Positions 1-8,538 of a stretch of DNA of 64,000 bases are shown in pieces. The first letter of the stretch is position 1; the number at the start of each line of letters is the position of its first letter. Under the pieces are notes generated by a model. The model ran no database searches. It was given only the letters and a program-made list of their open reading frames with translations, and had not been told where the DNA came from. Origin of the DNA: Mesobacterium pallidum (GTDB lineage: Bacteria > Pseudomonadota > Alphaproteobacteria > Rhodobacterales > Rhodobacteraceae); contig NZ_JAIMID010000010.1 of NCBI RefSeq assembly GCF_019966535.1, positions 1 to 64,000 of the forward strand, read 5' to 3'. The position numbers were made by a program, and so were the translations under genes.

Positions 1-59
1 TGCTGTCGCCCGTTGACTTCGAAATCAGGCAGCAGAAACTGAACGAGGCAGGTGTCTAG
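1..59 (+). pseudogene. 3' end of an IS3-family transposase (OrfB), cut by the window edge
   Basis: The frame from base 3 reads LSPVDFEIRQQKLNEAGV and stops at TAG 57-59. This resembles the extreme C-terminus of IS3-family OrfB integrases, where an SP-x-[DE]FE segment follows the catalytic core. About 20 bases further on (to roughly 78) the sequence looks like the right end of such an element. Whether the rest of the element is intact cannot be seen. The IS3 call rests only on this short tail. Confidence 0.6.
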
Positions 60-169
60 GAAACTAGGGGCACCTCAGATCGACTGGCCCGCGCCCGAGG
101 TCCCGATCACCATGATGCGCCGCGCGCGGCAGCGGCCCGCGCACCGCGGCCACACACAGAGCCGGCGCC

Positions 170-346
170 TCACTCCCACTTGTAGTTGAAGCTGACCGAG
201 ATCCGCTCGTCCTCGGCCATGTTCATCGGCACCTCGTGCCGCAGCCAGCTCTCCCACAGCAGCACATCGCCAACCTCCGGCTTGGCGTAGACGAACGTCT
301 TCAGCTCTGCACGCGCATCCTTGCGGCGCGCAGGAGCGGCCATCAT
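170..346 (-). pseudogene. C-terminal remnant of a 2OG-Fe(II) oxygenase-like protein (TIGR02466-like)
   Basis: About 58 codons remain open and end at TCA 170-172. The translation ends with GDVLLWESWLRHEVPMN and then ERISVSFNYKW. A loop with a ligand histidine (SWLRH) followed by ERISVSFNY matches the end of TIGR02466-type putative 2-oxoglutarate/Fe(II) oxygenases of about 200 residues. The N-terminal three quarters, including the HxD pair, are missing, and the upstream sequence reads instead as transposase-like. I read it as a gene truncated by insertion or deletion. It is unlikely to encode an active enzyme. Confidence 0.5.
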
Positions 347-498
347 CCGGGAACTTCGGGGGTGTCGGCGGGGTCTGAAACCGCCAGTGTCGCAGGGATC
401 ATTCCGCTCTCGGCATCGACAACACAGATGCTGGTCATCCCGAGTAAGACGTTGAGGCCCGCATACAATACTCTGGTCACAGCCGTACTCCCGATCAT
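343..498 (-). pseudogene. N-terminal remnant of an IS110-like transposase
   Basis: From ATG 498 the frame reads VTRVLYAGLNVLLGMTSICV and then VDAESG. This resembles the first strand of IS110-family DEDD transposases (typically F-x-G-[IL]-D-V-x-K-x-x-x-x-[VI]-x-V-x-D). The expected first catalytic Asp is Asn here (GLN instead of GLD). The frame stops at 343-345, exactly where the oxygenase remnant begins. Only about 50 of the usual 300-400 residues remain, so it is a dead fragment. The family call is tentative because so little is left. Confidence 0.4.
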
Positions 499-549
499 GG
501 ACTTACCGGGCAGAGACGACCGGCGAAACCGGGGACTGAGCCCCGATGA

Positions 550-711
550 CGCCATCTGAACGGAACCCTGTTCCAATCGCTGACGGAGGCCCGCGACAGG
601 ATCGAAGCATGGAAGACCGACCACAGTCGACACAGACCATACTCATCCCTCGGCCATCTCACGCCGCTGGAATTTGCATTGAAATCGAGGCTGGATGCCA
701 AGGCCGCATGA
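550..711 (+). pseudogene. C-terminal remnant of a second IS3-family transposase (OrfB)
   Basis: Codons 556-711 read LNGTLFQSLTEARDRIEAWK, then TDHSRHRPYSSLGHLTPLEF and a short tail to TGA 709-711. The segments LN-x-TLF-x-SL-x-x-AR, W-x-x-D-x-x-x-x-RP-x-SSLG and LTP-x-EF are typical of the end of IS3-family OrfB, downstream of the last catalytic Glu. An in-frame TGA at 547-549 closes the frame upstream, so the catalytic core is missing. Bases 712-853 hold no gene. They contain GC-rich inverted stretches that may be the element's terminus. Confidence 0.65.
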
Positions 712-853
712 GGCCGGAAATCAACCGACGGATTCTCCCGAAGGCCCGAGGGAAGTCGGGTCTCAGGTCTCCCCTCTTGCCGCAGGGGCGCCAGGTGCCA
801 AGCCCTGCGCGCGGCTCGATATCCCGGGCCGGGACCCATCCGTACCGGCGAGA

Positions 854-1579
854 TCAGGACACGGCAGGCGCGGCCACGGTATTCCGGTATCCGTCGTCGA
901 TCACCCGGCACATGGCCGCCCGCGCCTCGGTCGCGGTGCCCGAGGCGATGGCCTGGGCCACCAGCCGGTGGCGATGGGCAACAGTCTCGCGCCGTTCGGG
1001 GAAGGTCTCGGCGCTTTCGGACATGAAGAGGGAATAGAGCGCGGTCTGCACAAGGTCCCCCAGGGATTGCAGGAACCGATTGCCCGACAGCCGCAGCACA
1101 TGCTTGTGGAACTCGTAATCGGCCAGCGCGAAATCGGCCCGGCTTTCGGCCGTGGCCAGCGCATCACAGAGCGTGAAGAGATGCTCGCAATCCACCTGGT
1201 TCACCCGCGTTGCCGCCTGCGCCGCAGCCGCCGGTTCAAAGATCATGCGGATCTCGAACAGCTCTTCGTAATAGCGCTTGGGGTTCTTGACCGAGGCATG
1301 CCAGCGCATCACGTCCTGGTCGAACATGTTCCAGTTGTCGGCGGCGCGCACATGGGTGCCGACCTTGGCCTTGGACTGGATCAGCCCCTTGGCGATCAGC
1401 GTCTTCTTGGCCTCGCGCACGACGGTGCGCGACACGCCGAACATCTCGCAGAGGTCTGGGTCGAGGGGGATCATCGTCTCGGCGGGGTATTCCCCCGCGA
1501 CGATGGCAAGGCCCAGCTGATCCACGACAAAGCTCGTGTGATTGCTCGCGCGGTCGGCCCCGCCATGGACCAGCGTCAT
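854..1579 (-). CDS. GntR-family regulator with FCD domain, probable regulator of the adjoining sugar importer
   Basis: Predicted DNA-binding regulator of 241 residues. The N-terminal winged HTH (about residues 15-80) contains MFGVSRTVVREAKKTLIAKG, the recognition helix pattern of GntR proteins. The rest is the all-helical FCD ligand domain with FEIRMIFEP and the FHKHVLRLSGN metal/ligand segment. The ATG at 1579 was chosen because it overlaps the stop of the upstream permease gene as ATGA. It is therefore the last gene of the ytfQ-ytfR-ytfT-yjfF operon, and co-transcription implies feedback control. A plausible operator lies upstream of ytfQ at 6260-6270. The ligand is unknown; a sugar or sugar acid is likely. 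Confidence 0.85.
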   Translation of the reverse strand: MTLVHGGADRASNHTSFVVDQLGLAIVAGEYPAETMIPLDPDLCEMFGVSRTVVREAKKTLIAKGLIQSKAKVGTHVRAADNWNMFDQDVMRWHASVKNPKRYYEELFEIRMIFEPAAAAQAATRVNQVDCEHLFTLCDALATAESRADFALADYEFHKHVLRLSGNRFLQSLGDLVQTALYSLFMSESAETFPERRETVAHRHRLVAQAIASGTATEARAAMCRVIDDGYRNTVAAPAVS

Positions 1580-2568
1580 GAGGCTGCGGCGGAGCCAGTC
1601 GCTGTTCGTCGTCTTGCCTGTGTCGCCCACGTCAGCCCTTTCTGAAGCACGATGAAGGCAAACAGCAGACCGCCGATCACGATCTTGGTCCACCAGCTCG
1701 ACAATGTGCCGTCAAAGACGATGTATGTCTGGATCAGCCCCATGATCAATATGCCGAAAAAGGTGCCGGCGACAAAGCCATAGCCGCCGGTCAGCAGCGT
1801 TCCTCCGATCACCACGGCGGCGATGGCATCGAGCTCCACCCCCACGGTGGCCAGCGAATACCCGGCCGAGGTGTAAAGCGAGAAGACGATGCCCGACAGG
1901 CCGGCAAGCCCGCCCGAGATGGCGTAGATCCGGATCGTGGTCGAGGCAAGCGGCAGGCCCATCAGCTTGGCGGTCTGCCCGCCGCCGCCCAGGGCATAGA
2001 CGTTCTGGCCGAACCGGGTGCGGTGCGCGACCAGGATGCCGACGAGGAAGGTCAGCACCATGATCCCGCCGATCAGCCGGAACCGCCCGCCCGAAGGGTC
2101 CTTCCAGTAGAGGCCCTGCAGCACGTCGTAGAATTCATGCGTGATCGGCACGGATTCCGTCGACAGCACATAGGCCGCCCCGCGCGCCAGGAACATGCCG
2201 GCGAGGGTGACGATGAAGGGCGGCATCTCGAGGTAATGGATCAGCGCCCCCATGGCCGCGCCGAAGGCGGTGGTCAGGATCAGCACCAGCATGAAGGCGG
2301 CCAGCGGGTGGATCGAGGTATCGCGCAGGATCACGGCCAGGAAGACGCCGGTGAAGGCGATGACCGAGCCGATGGACAGGTCGATCCCGCCCGACAGGAT
2401 GACAAAGGTCATGCCGACCGCCGCGATGCCTAGGAATGCGTTGTCCGTCAGCAGGTTGGCCACCACGCGGGTCGACAGCATCGACGGGTAGTCGTAGGCG
2501 CAAAGCGCATAGGCCAGCACGAAGGTGCCCAGCGTGACCAGCAGGGGCAGGTGGGTGGAACGGATCAT
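1576..2568 (-). CDS. yjfF: Sugar ABC transporter permease, YjfF type
   Basis: Inner-membrane permease of 330 residues in the BPD_transp_2 (RbsC/AraH-like) family, with about nine hydrophobic segments. It carries the family segment GGIDLSIGSVIAFTGVF near residue 60 and AVVIGGTLLTGGYG near residue 250. It pairs with the permease upstream; in E. coli YtfT and YjfF form the two halves of the galactofuranose channel. Its start overlaps the stop of ytfT (ATGA at 2565-2568), and its stop overlaps the regulator's start. The substrate here is inferred from the binding protein's similarity to YtfQ, not proven. Confidence 0.88.
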   Translation of the reverse strand: MIRSTHLPLLVTLGTFVLAYALCAYDYPSMLSTRVVANLLTDNAFLGIAAVGMTFVILSGGIDLSIGSVIAFTGVFLAVILRDTSIHPLAAFMLVLILTTAFGAAMGALIHYLEMPPFIVTLAGMFLARGAAYVLSTESVPITHEFYDVLQGLYWKDPSGGRFRLIGGIMVLTFLVGILVAHRTRFGQNVYALGGGGQTAKLMGLPLASTTIRIYAISGGLAGLSGIVFSLYTSAGYSLATVGVELDAIAAVVIGGTLLTGGYGFVAGTFFGILIMGLIQTYIVFDGTLSSWWTKIVIGGLLFAFIVLQKGLTWATQARRRTATGSAAAS

Positions 2569-3614
2569 CGCGCCTCTTCCTTTCGGGCCTTGGGCATCGG
2601 GGGCCGGTCGGGCTGCGGCTGCGGGCCCGAGGCGCGCAGCATGTACATCAGGTAGGTGATCCGCGGCGACTGGATCACGAGGATGGCGAGGATCAGCAGC
2701 GCCTTGATCACCAGGTTGAACTCGGGCGGCATGCCCGACAGCAGGATGACCGAGTTGACCGACTGGATGATCAGCGCGCCGATCAGCGAGGCGAGGATCG
2801 AGAAGCGCCCGCCCAGCAGCGAATTGCCCCCGATCACCACGGCGAGGATCGCGTCAAGTTCCAGCCAGAGCCCCGCGTTGTTCGCATCCGCGCCCTTGAT
2901 GTCGGCCGCCACGATGACCCCGGCCAACGCGGCACAGAGCCCCGAGACGAGGTAGACGCAGACCAGCAGCACGCGGCTGTTGATGCCCGCGAGGCGGGAG
3001 GAGCGTTCGTTGATCCCGATCGCCTCGATCAACATGCCAAGCGCGGTGCGGCGCACGACCCAGATCACGGCGGCACCCAGTGCCATCCAGATCAGGATCG
3101 GCGTCGGCACGCCTAGGATGGTGCCGGCGCCAAGGTGGATCAGCCCTTCGTTGGAAAAGGTCAGGATCTTGCCCTCGGTGATCAGCTGCGCGATGCCGCG
3201 CCCGGCGACCATCAGCACCAGCGTGGCGACGATGGGCTGGATCTTGAGCAGCGCGACCAGCACGCCGTTCCAGAGCCCGCAGAGCGCCCCGGCGGCCAGC
3301 GCGGCCAGCAGCGCGGTGCCCCAGCCATAGCCATCCGTGACGACCGAGGCGGCGGTCGCCCCGGCGATGGCCATGACCGCCCCGACCGACAGGTCAATGC
3401 CGCGCGTGGCGATGACCAACGTCATGCCGATGCAGAGCAGCGCCACCGGCGCGCCCCGGTTCAGCACGTCGATCACGTTGCCGAAGAGCCGCCCGTTGCG
3501 GAAATCGACATGGAAGAAATCCGGGAAGACCAGCACGTTGAGCAGCAGCGCCGCGCCGAGGATCACCAGCTGCGGCATGATCCGCCTGAGCACGGAAGAC
3601 TTGGGTCCGGCCAT
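2565..3614 (-). CDS. ytfT: Sugar ABC transporter permease, YtfT type
   Basis: Inner-membrane permease of 349 residues, BPD_transp_2 family, the partner of YjfF. Recognisable segments are TRGIDLSVGAVMAIAGA near residue 70 and LAVVIGGNSLLGGRFS near residue 260. ATG 3614 is preferred over the GTG one codon upstream because an AGAGG element sits seven bases before it. It then shares a TGATG with the ytfR stop, which suggests translational coupling. The C-terminal 25 residues are Pro/Lys/Arg-rich and probably cytoplasmic. Confidence 0.87.
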   Translation of the reverse strand: MAGPKSSVLRRIMPQLVILGAALLLNVLVFPDFFHVDFRNGRLFGNVIDVLNRGAPVALLCIGMTLVIATRGIDLSVGAVMAIAGATAASVVTDGYGWGTALLAALAAGALCGLWNGVLVALLKIQPIVATLVLMVAGRGIAQLITEGKILTFSNEGLIHLGAGTILGVPTPILIWMALGAAVIWVVRRTALGMLIEAIGINERSSRLAGINSRVLLVCVYLVSGLCAALAGVIVAADIKGADANNAGLWLELDAILAVVIGGNSLLGGRFSILASLIGALIIQSVNSVILLSGMPPEFNLVIKALLILAILVIQSPRITYLMYMLRASGPQPQPDRPPMPKARKEEAR

Positions 3615-5128
3615 CACGCTACCTCTCGTCCGTCGTCATCCGCGATGGCGCGGACGATGTTGTCGGGGGTGATCTCGGCGCCGGTCAGCTCGCGCACCTG
3701 GCGGCGGTCACGCAGGACGATGACGCGGGTGGAATAGGCCACCAGCTCTTCGAGTTCCGACGAGGCGACCAGCAGCGCCATGCCATCGGCGCGCAACTGC
3801 TCGATCAGGGCGATGATCTCGGCATGGGCGCCGACGTCGATGCCGCGCGTGGGCTCGTCTAGGATCAGGAAATCGGGGTTGGTCGCCAGCCAGCGCGCCA
3901 GCAGCGCCTTTTGCTGGTTGCCGCCCGACAGCAGGCGGATCGGCATGTCGAGGCTGGCCAGCCGGATGTCGAGCGCGCGGACGTAGCGTTCGGCGATCTC
4001 GTTCACCTCGGCGCGCGGAATGGGCCGCACCCAGCCCTGCGCCGCCTGCCGGGCGAGGATGATGTTGTCGCGCACCGACAGGTCTCCGACGATGCCCTCG
4101 GTCTTGCGGTCTTCGGGGCACAGGGCAAAGCGATGACGCACCGCCTCGCGCGGATTTCCGACCGTGATCTCGCGGCCGCGCAGCAACATGCGGCCCTGGT
4201 CGGCCTGCACCGCGCCGAAAATGAGGTTCGCCGTCTCGGTCCGGCCCGACCCCAACAGGCCCGCAAGGCCCACGACCTCGCCCTCGCGCAGGGCCAGCGA
4301 CAGCGGTTCGAGCATGCCGCGTTTGCCAAGGCCGTCGATCTCGATCAGCTTGGCACCGGCGGAGGCCGCCTTGCGCTCATGCACCTGCGCCTCGAGCTGC
4401 CGGCCCAGCATCAGCGTGACCACGTCCTTCTGGCTGACCTCGGACAACAGCCGCGTGCCGACCACGCGGCCGTTGCGCAGCACCGTGGCGCGGTCGGAAA
4501 TCTCGAACACCTGGTCGAGGAAATGGGTGATGAAGACGACGGCCAGCCCGCGCGCCTTCAGCTGGCGGATGACGCCGAACAGCAGCTGCACCTCGTCGCG
4601 GTCGAGGCTCGCCGTCGGCTCGTCGAGGATCAGCACCTTGCCCGACATCTCGACCGCGCGGGCGATGGCGACGACCTGCTGGATCGCGACGGAATAGGCG
4701 GTCAGCGGCTCGGCCGGGTCGATGTCGAGCCCGTAGCCGGCGAGCGCGTCGCGCGCCATCGCGTTCATGCGGCGCCGGTCGACAAGGCCCCAGCGCATCG
4801 GCTGGCGGCCCAGGTAGAGGTTTTCGGCCACCGTCAGGTTGGGCAGCAGGTTCACCTCCTGGTAGACGGTGCCGATGCCCAGTTTCTGGCTTTCGGCCGT
4901 GGATTGCGGAGCGACCTCATGGCCACTCAGCCGGATCGTGCCGCCGTCGCGCTGGTAGGCGCCGGTCAGGCACTTGATCAGCGTCGACTTGCCCGCGCCG
5001 TTCTCGCCGAGCAGGGCATGGACCTCGCCGGCCTCCAGCCGCAGCTCGACATCGTCCAGCGCGATGGTGCCGGGGAAGAACTTGGAGATGCCCGTGGCGT
5101 GCAGCACGGGTGGAATGTCATGTGCCAT
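3614..5128 (-). CDS. ytfR: Sugar ABC transporter ATP-binding protein, YtfR type (two fused ATPase domains)
   Basis: Energises the sugar importer by ATP hydrolysis at the cytoplasmic face. At 504 residues it has the usual length for a fused RbsA/YtfR protein. Domain 1 has Walker A GENGAGKST (about residue 40), a weak signature region and Walker B VLILDEPTASLD. Domain 2 has a degenerate P-loop (GLLGSGRTE), the signature LSGGNQQK and FLILDEPTRGID. This asymmetry is normal for the family. The ATG at 5128 starts the protein just after a strong 13-bp stem-loop that separates it from ytfQ. No good Shine-Dalgarno is visible. Confidence 0.9.
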   Translation of the reverse strand: MAHDIPPVLHATGISKFFPGTIALDDVELRLEAGEVHALLGENGAGKSTLIKCLTGAYQRDGGTIRLSGHEVAPQSTAESQKLGIGTVYQEVNLLPNLTVAENLYLGRQPMRWGLVDRRRMNAMARDALAGYGLDIDPAEPLTAYSVAIQQVVAIARAVEMSGKVLILDEPTASLDRDEVQLLFGVIRQLKARGLAVVFITHFLDQVFEISDRATVLRNGRVVGTRLLSEVSQKDVVTLMLGRQLEAQVHERKAASAGAKLIEIDGLGKRGMLEPLSLALREGEVVGLAGLLGSGRTETANLIFGAVQADQGRMLLRGREITVGNPREAVRHRFALCPEDRKTEGIVGDLSVRDNIILARQAAQGWVRPIPRAEVNEIAERYVRALDIRLASLDMPIRLLSGGNQQKALLARWLATNPDFLILDEPTRGIDVGAHAEIIALIEQLRADGMALLVASSELEELVAYSTRVIVLRDRRQVRELTGAEITPDNIVRAIADDDGREVA

Positions 5129-5144
5129 GTGCAACCATTCTTGA

Positions 5145-5180
5145 CGGACGCCCGAAAGGAAACCCCGTTTCGGGCGTCCG
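5145..5180 (-). promoter_or_regulatory. Intercistronic stem-loop between ytfQ and ytfR
   Basis: CGGACGCCCGAAA (5145-5157) and TTTCGGGCGTCCG (5168-5180) form a perfect 13-bp stem with a 10-nt loop. No U-run follows on the minus strand, so it does not look like a full terminator. It probably stabilises the upstream ytfQ message or attenuates read-through, so that the binding protein outnumbers the membrane subunits. Confidence 0.7.
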
Positions 5181-5261
5181 CCATCGGGACCAGGGCGGGG
5201 AAGAGACCGACCGGGCAGGGGAGAGGAGATCGGCCCCCGCCCGGGCAGGCCCCGGTCCGGA

Positions 5262-6215
5262 TCAGTATCCGAGGTCTTTCTTCTGCTCGTAGATCGCCTG
5301 GTTGTCGTCGGCCGAGGTGAAGAGCCGCGATTCCGTCTGGATCCACTTCGGCGGCACGGTGCCGTTGGCTAGGTACGCCTCAAGCGCGTCAAGCGCGGGG
5401 CCGGCCATGTTCGGCGTCAGCTCGATCGTGGCGTTCATCTCGCCGTTGGCGATGGCCAGGTGCGCGTCGGGCACGGCGTCGATGGCGACGATCTTGATGT
5501 CCTCGCCCGGCTTCAGCCCGGCTTCCTTGATCGCCTGGATCGCGCCGACGGCCATGTCGTCGTTATGGGCGTAAAGCGCGCAGATGTTCTCTCCGCCCTC
5601 AGCCTTGAGGAAGCTTTCCATCACGACCTTGCCCTGGCTGCGGGTAAAGTCGCCGGTCTGGCTGCGCACGATCTCGAGGTTGTCGTTGCCCGCAATGCCC
5701 TGCTCGAAGCCGGTCTTGCGGTCGATGGCGGGGGAGGAGCCGGTGGTGCCCTGAAGCTCCACGATGCGGCATTTGTCGTCGCCCACGGCGCCGGCCAGCC
5801 ATTCGCCGGCCACCTTGCCCTCGTGCACGAGGTCCGAGGTGACGGCGGTCAGGTAGAGGTCATCCGGCGCGTCCACGGTGCGGTCCAGCAGGACCACGGG
5901 GATCTCGGCGTCCTGTGCCTCTTCCAGCACCTCGTCCCAGCCGGTCGCGACGACGGGGGCCAGCAGGATCGCGTCGACGCCCTGCGCGATGAAGCTGCGG
6001 ATCGCCTTGATCTGGTTTTCCTGTTTCTGCTGCGCATCGGCGAACTTGAGGTCGATGCCGCGGCGTTCGGCCTCTTGCTTGGTCACGGTCGTCTCTGCCG
6101 CGCGCCAGCCGGATTCGGATCCGATCTGGGAAAAGCCGATGGTCAGGTCGGCGGCAAAGGCGGTCAGCGGCGCAAAGGCGATCGCACCCGCAAGCAGGGT
6201 TGTCTTGAGTTTCAT
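5262..6215 (-). CDS. ytfQ: Periplasmic sugar-binding protein, YtfQ type (galactofuranose-like)
   Basis: Solute receptor of the ABC importer, 317 residues, with a Sec signal peptide (KTTLLAGAIAFAPLTAFAA) cleaved after about residue 21. The mature N-terminus LTIGFSQIGSESGWRAAET, then QQKQENQIKAIRSFIAQGVD and APVVATGW, follow E. coli YtfQ closely. YtfQ binds galactofuranose/galactopyranose, so a hexofuranose is the best substrate guess. The start has a strong AAGGGAGGA upstream. It is the first gene of a five-gene operon ending with a GntR regulator. Confidence 0.9.
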   Translation of the reverse strand: MKLKTTLLAGAIAFAPLTAFAADLTIGFSQIGSESGWRAAETTVTKQEAERRGIDLKFADAQQKQENQIKAIRSFIAQGVDAILLAPVVATGWDEVLEEAQDAEIPVVLLDRTVDAPDDLYLTAVTSDLVHEGKVAGEWLAGAVGDDKCRIVELQGTTGSSPAIDRKTGFEQGIAGNDNLEIVRSQTGDFTRSQGKVVMESFLKAEGGENICALYAHNDDMAVGAIQAIKEAGLKPGEDIKIVAIDAVPDAHLAIANGEMNATIELTPNMAGPALDALEAYLANGTVPPKWIQTESRLFTSADDNQAIYEQKKDLGY

Positions 6216-6257
6216 GATGTCCTCCCTTCATGGCGCCTTGTGGCGCGCATGAGGGGA

Positions 6258-6316
6258 TTAAGTATTACTTTAACATTTTTGTAAACCCGTTTTGCGCGAG
6301 GTCCGTAAACGATTAC
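6258..6316 (-). promoter_or_regulatory. Candidate operators upstream of ytfQ
   Basis: AAGTATTACTT (6260-6270) is an 11-bp perfect palindrome with the GT-N3-AC core common to FCD-type GntR operators. It lies about 45 bases upstream of the ytfQ start. A second near-palindrome, GTAAACGATTAC (6305-6316), resembles LacI-type operators, but no lacI-like gene is in the window. Both lie in an A/T-rich promoter-like stretch. Functional assignment is inference. Confidence 0.45.
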
Positions 6317-6376
6317 AGCCTGCCTCCGCAGCGCGGGGCAGGCAAGGTGTTGAAATCGTGGGATGGGCGCAGGCGG

Positions 6377-8422
6377 TCAGACCGCCCGCAGCAAGCGCAG
6401 CGCGTCGTAGATCGCGGCATGGGTGTCCCGCGAACTGACCGCATCCCCGATTCGGAACAGCTGGAAGCGGCCGTCCGCGTTGCGGGTCAGGTCCTGCGGC
6501 CGGCCGTCGATCAGCGCGCCCTGGTCCACCGCGCCGCCGTTGCGCGACAGGGGACGCAGGTCGAAATAAAGGTCATCCAGCGGGCGGGTGCCGTAGTTGA
6601 CCACCACCTGGTCGTAGGTCTTTTCGATCACGTGGTCGCTGTAATCGGTGCCGATCACGGCTTTCAGCCGGTTGCCGTCACGGGTGACGTCCTTGAGGCG
6701 CCGGGCGACGGTGAAGGTGACGTCCTGTTTCTGCAATGCCTCGAGGTAGGGCGACAGGGTCATGCCCATGATCTCGGGCGCGAAGGTGCGGTCGGGGGTC
6801 ATGACCTCGACCGCCGCGCCCGCATTGGCCGCGACCTCGGCCGCCATCAGGCCCGGATGATCGCCGCTTTCGTCGTAGACCAGCACGGATGCGCCCGGTT
6901 TCACATCGCCGGCGATCAGGTCCCAGGTGGTGGTCACCAGCTCCTGCTCGCCCCGCGTCTCGAACAGCTCGGTGTTGGGCAGCCCGCCGGTGGCGATGAT
7001 GACCACGTCGGGGTTCAGGGCGGTGACATCCTCGGCCTCGGCCCAGGTGTTGAAGAGGAATTCGACGTCGCGGGCGGCGCATTGGGACATGCGCCAGTCG
7101 ATGATGCCGATCATCTCGCGCCGCCTTGGGGCCTGCGCGGTCAGGCGGATCTGGCCGCCGGGATGCGGCTGCGCCTCGAACACGGTCACGTCATGGCCAC
7201 GTTCGGCGGCAACGCGGGCGGCCTCGAGCCCGCCGGGGCCGGCGCCGACGATCACCACCTTTTTGCGCGTCTCGGCCGGGGCGATTTCGTGCGGCTGCGT
7301 CAGCTCGCGCCCGGTGGAGGGGTTGTGGATGCACAAAGCCTCGCCCGCGCCGTAGATCCGGTCGAGGCAATAGGTGGCGCCGACGCAGGGGCGGATATCG
7401 TCCTCGCGCCCCGCCTGGATCTTGCGGACGATATGCGGGTCGGCCATGTGGGCGCGGGTCATGCCGACCATGTCCAGAAGGCCCGCCGAGACCGCGTGCC
7501 GCGCCGTCGCCACGTCGGGGATGCGCGCGGCGTGGAAGGTGGGCACGCCGGTCGCGCGGCGGACTTCTCCAGCGAAATCGATATGCGGGGCGCTTTTCAT
7601 CCCCTGCACAGGGATGACCTTGGTCAGCGCCGGATCGGTGTGGATGCGGCCGCGGATCACGTTCAGGAAATCGACATGGCCGCTGCCCGCCAGCCGCTTC
7701 GAGATCTCGATCCCCTCATCGGGCGGAATCCCGCCCGCCTCGGTCTCGTCCGCCGTGTAGCGCACGCCGATGACGAAGTCATCGCCCACGCGGGTGCGGA
7801 CGGCGCTGATGACGTCCAGCATCAGCCGCGCGCGTGTGTCGAGCGAGGCATTGCCGTAGGGGCCATCGAGGTCGTTGGTCAGCGGAGACAGGAACTGATC
7901 GAGGAAATGGCCATAGACCGCGATCTCGACCCCGTCCATGCCGCCCACCTTCATCCGCTCGGCCGCGTCGGCGAAATCGCCGATCACGCGCTCGATGTCC
8001 CAATCTTCGGCCAGTTTCGGAAAGGCCCGGTGCGCGGGTTCCCGGTGCCGCGAGGCCGAGATCGAGGGCAGCCAGTCGCCGCCGTTCCAACCGGTCCGGC
8101 GGCCCATGTGGGTCAGCTGGATCATCACCGCCGCGCCGTGTTCGTGGACGCCATCGGTGAGGTGGCGGATCCAGGGCACGACCTCGTCCTTGTAGGCGAG
8201 GATGTTGTTGAACGCCGGCGGGCTGTCACGTGACACCACTGCCGAGCCCGCCGTCATCGCCAGCGCGACCCCACCCTTGGCGCGTTCGGCGTGGTAGGCT
8301 GCGTAGCGCTCGGTCGGCATCCCGTTCTCGGGGTAGGCCGGCTCGTGGCTGGTGGTCATGATGCGATTGCGCAGCGTCAGGTGCTTGAGCTGAAACGGCT
8401 GCAGGAGCGGGTCGTTCGACAT
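6377..8422 (-). CDS. FMN/FAD/Fe-S oxidoreductase of the DgcA/StcD type (secondary/tertiary amine N-demethylase)
   Basis: A 681-residue protein of the trimethylamine dehydrogenase/2,4-dienoyl-CoA reductase superfamily. Residues 1-350 form an old-yellow-enzyme TIM barrel (QLTHMGRRT, VEIAVYGHFLDQFLSP). A Cys cluster with CVGATYC follows and probably carries a 4Fe-4S centre. Residues from about 385 hold a Rossmann FAD/NAD module starting VVIVGAGPGGLEAARVA. The C-terminus FRIGDAVSSRDTHAAIYDAL resembles DgcA (dimethylglycine catabolism) and StcD/HpbA (N-methylproline demethylation). Sequence alone does not separate these. The Rieske demethylase genes nearby support an N-methyl amine substrate. The enzyme is cytoplasmic. 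A divergent TetR gene probably controls it. Confidence 0.75.
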   Translation of the reverse strand: MSNDPLLQPFQLKHLTLRNRIMTTSHEPAYPENGMPTERYAAYHAERAKGGVALAMTAGSAVVSRDSPPAFNNILAYKDEVVPWIRHLTDGVHEHGAAVMIQLTHMGRRTGWNGGDWLPSISASRHREPAHRAFPKLAEDWDIERVIGDFADAAERMKVGGMDGVEIAVYGHFLDQFLSPLTNDLDGPYGNASLDTRARLMLDVISAVRTRVGDDFVIGVRYTADETEAGGIPPDEGIEISKRLAGSGHVDFLNVIRGRIHTDPALTKVIPVQGMKSAPHIDFAGEVRRATGVPTFHAARIPDVATARHAVSAGLLDMVGMTRAHMADPHIVRKIQAGREDDIRPCVGATYCLDRIYGAGEALCIHNPSTGRELTQPHEIAPAETRKKVVIVGAGPGGLEAARVAAERGHDVTVFEAQPHPGGQIRLTAQAPRRREMIGIIDWRMSQCAARDVEFLFNTWAEAEDVTALNPDVVIIATGGLPNTELFETRGEQELVTTTWDLIAGDVKPGASVLVYDESGDHPGLMAAEVAANAGAAVEVMTPDRTFAPEIMGMTLSPYLEALQKQDVTFTVARRLKDVTRDGNRLKAVIGTDYSDHVIEKTYDQVVVNYGTRPLDDLYFDLRPLSRNGGAVDQGALIDGRPQDLTRNADGRFQLFRIGDAVSSRDTHAAIYDALRLLRAV

Positions 8423-8538
8423 GGGGGCGCCTCCGGGGTTCCGGGGCGAGGATTCCGGGAATGTTCAGGACTGTCAAGTTTCCCGTCACTCCTGTCGATT
8501 TTCTTGCCCGGGCGGTGGTCAGCGGCTAGGATGCGCGC

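Noticed and set aside
3911..5320. Long open frame antisense to the ytfR gene (and similar long antisense frames across the window)
   Set aside because: In GC-rich DNA the complement of a real gene often stays open. These frames encode His/Gln/Arg-rich, motif-free proteins and lie wholly over genes with clear families.
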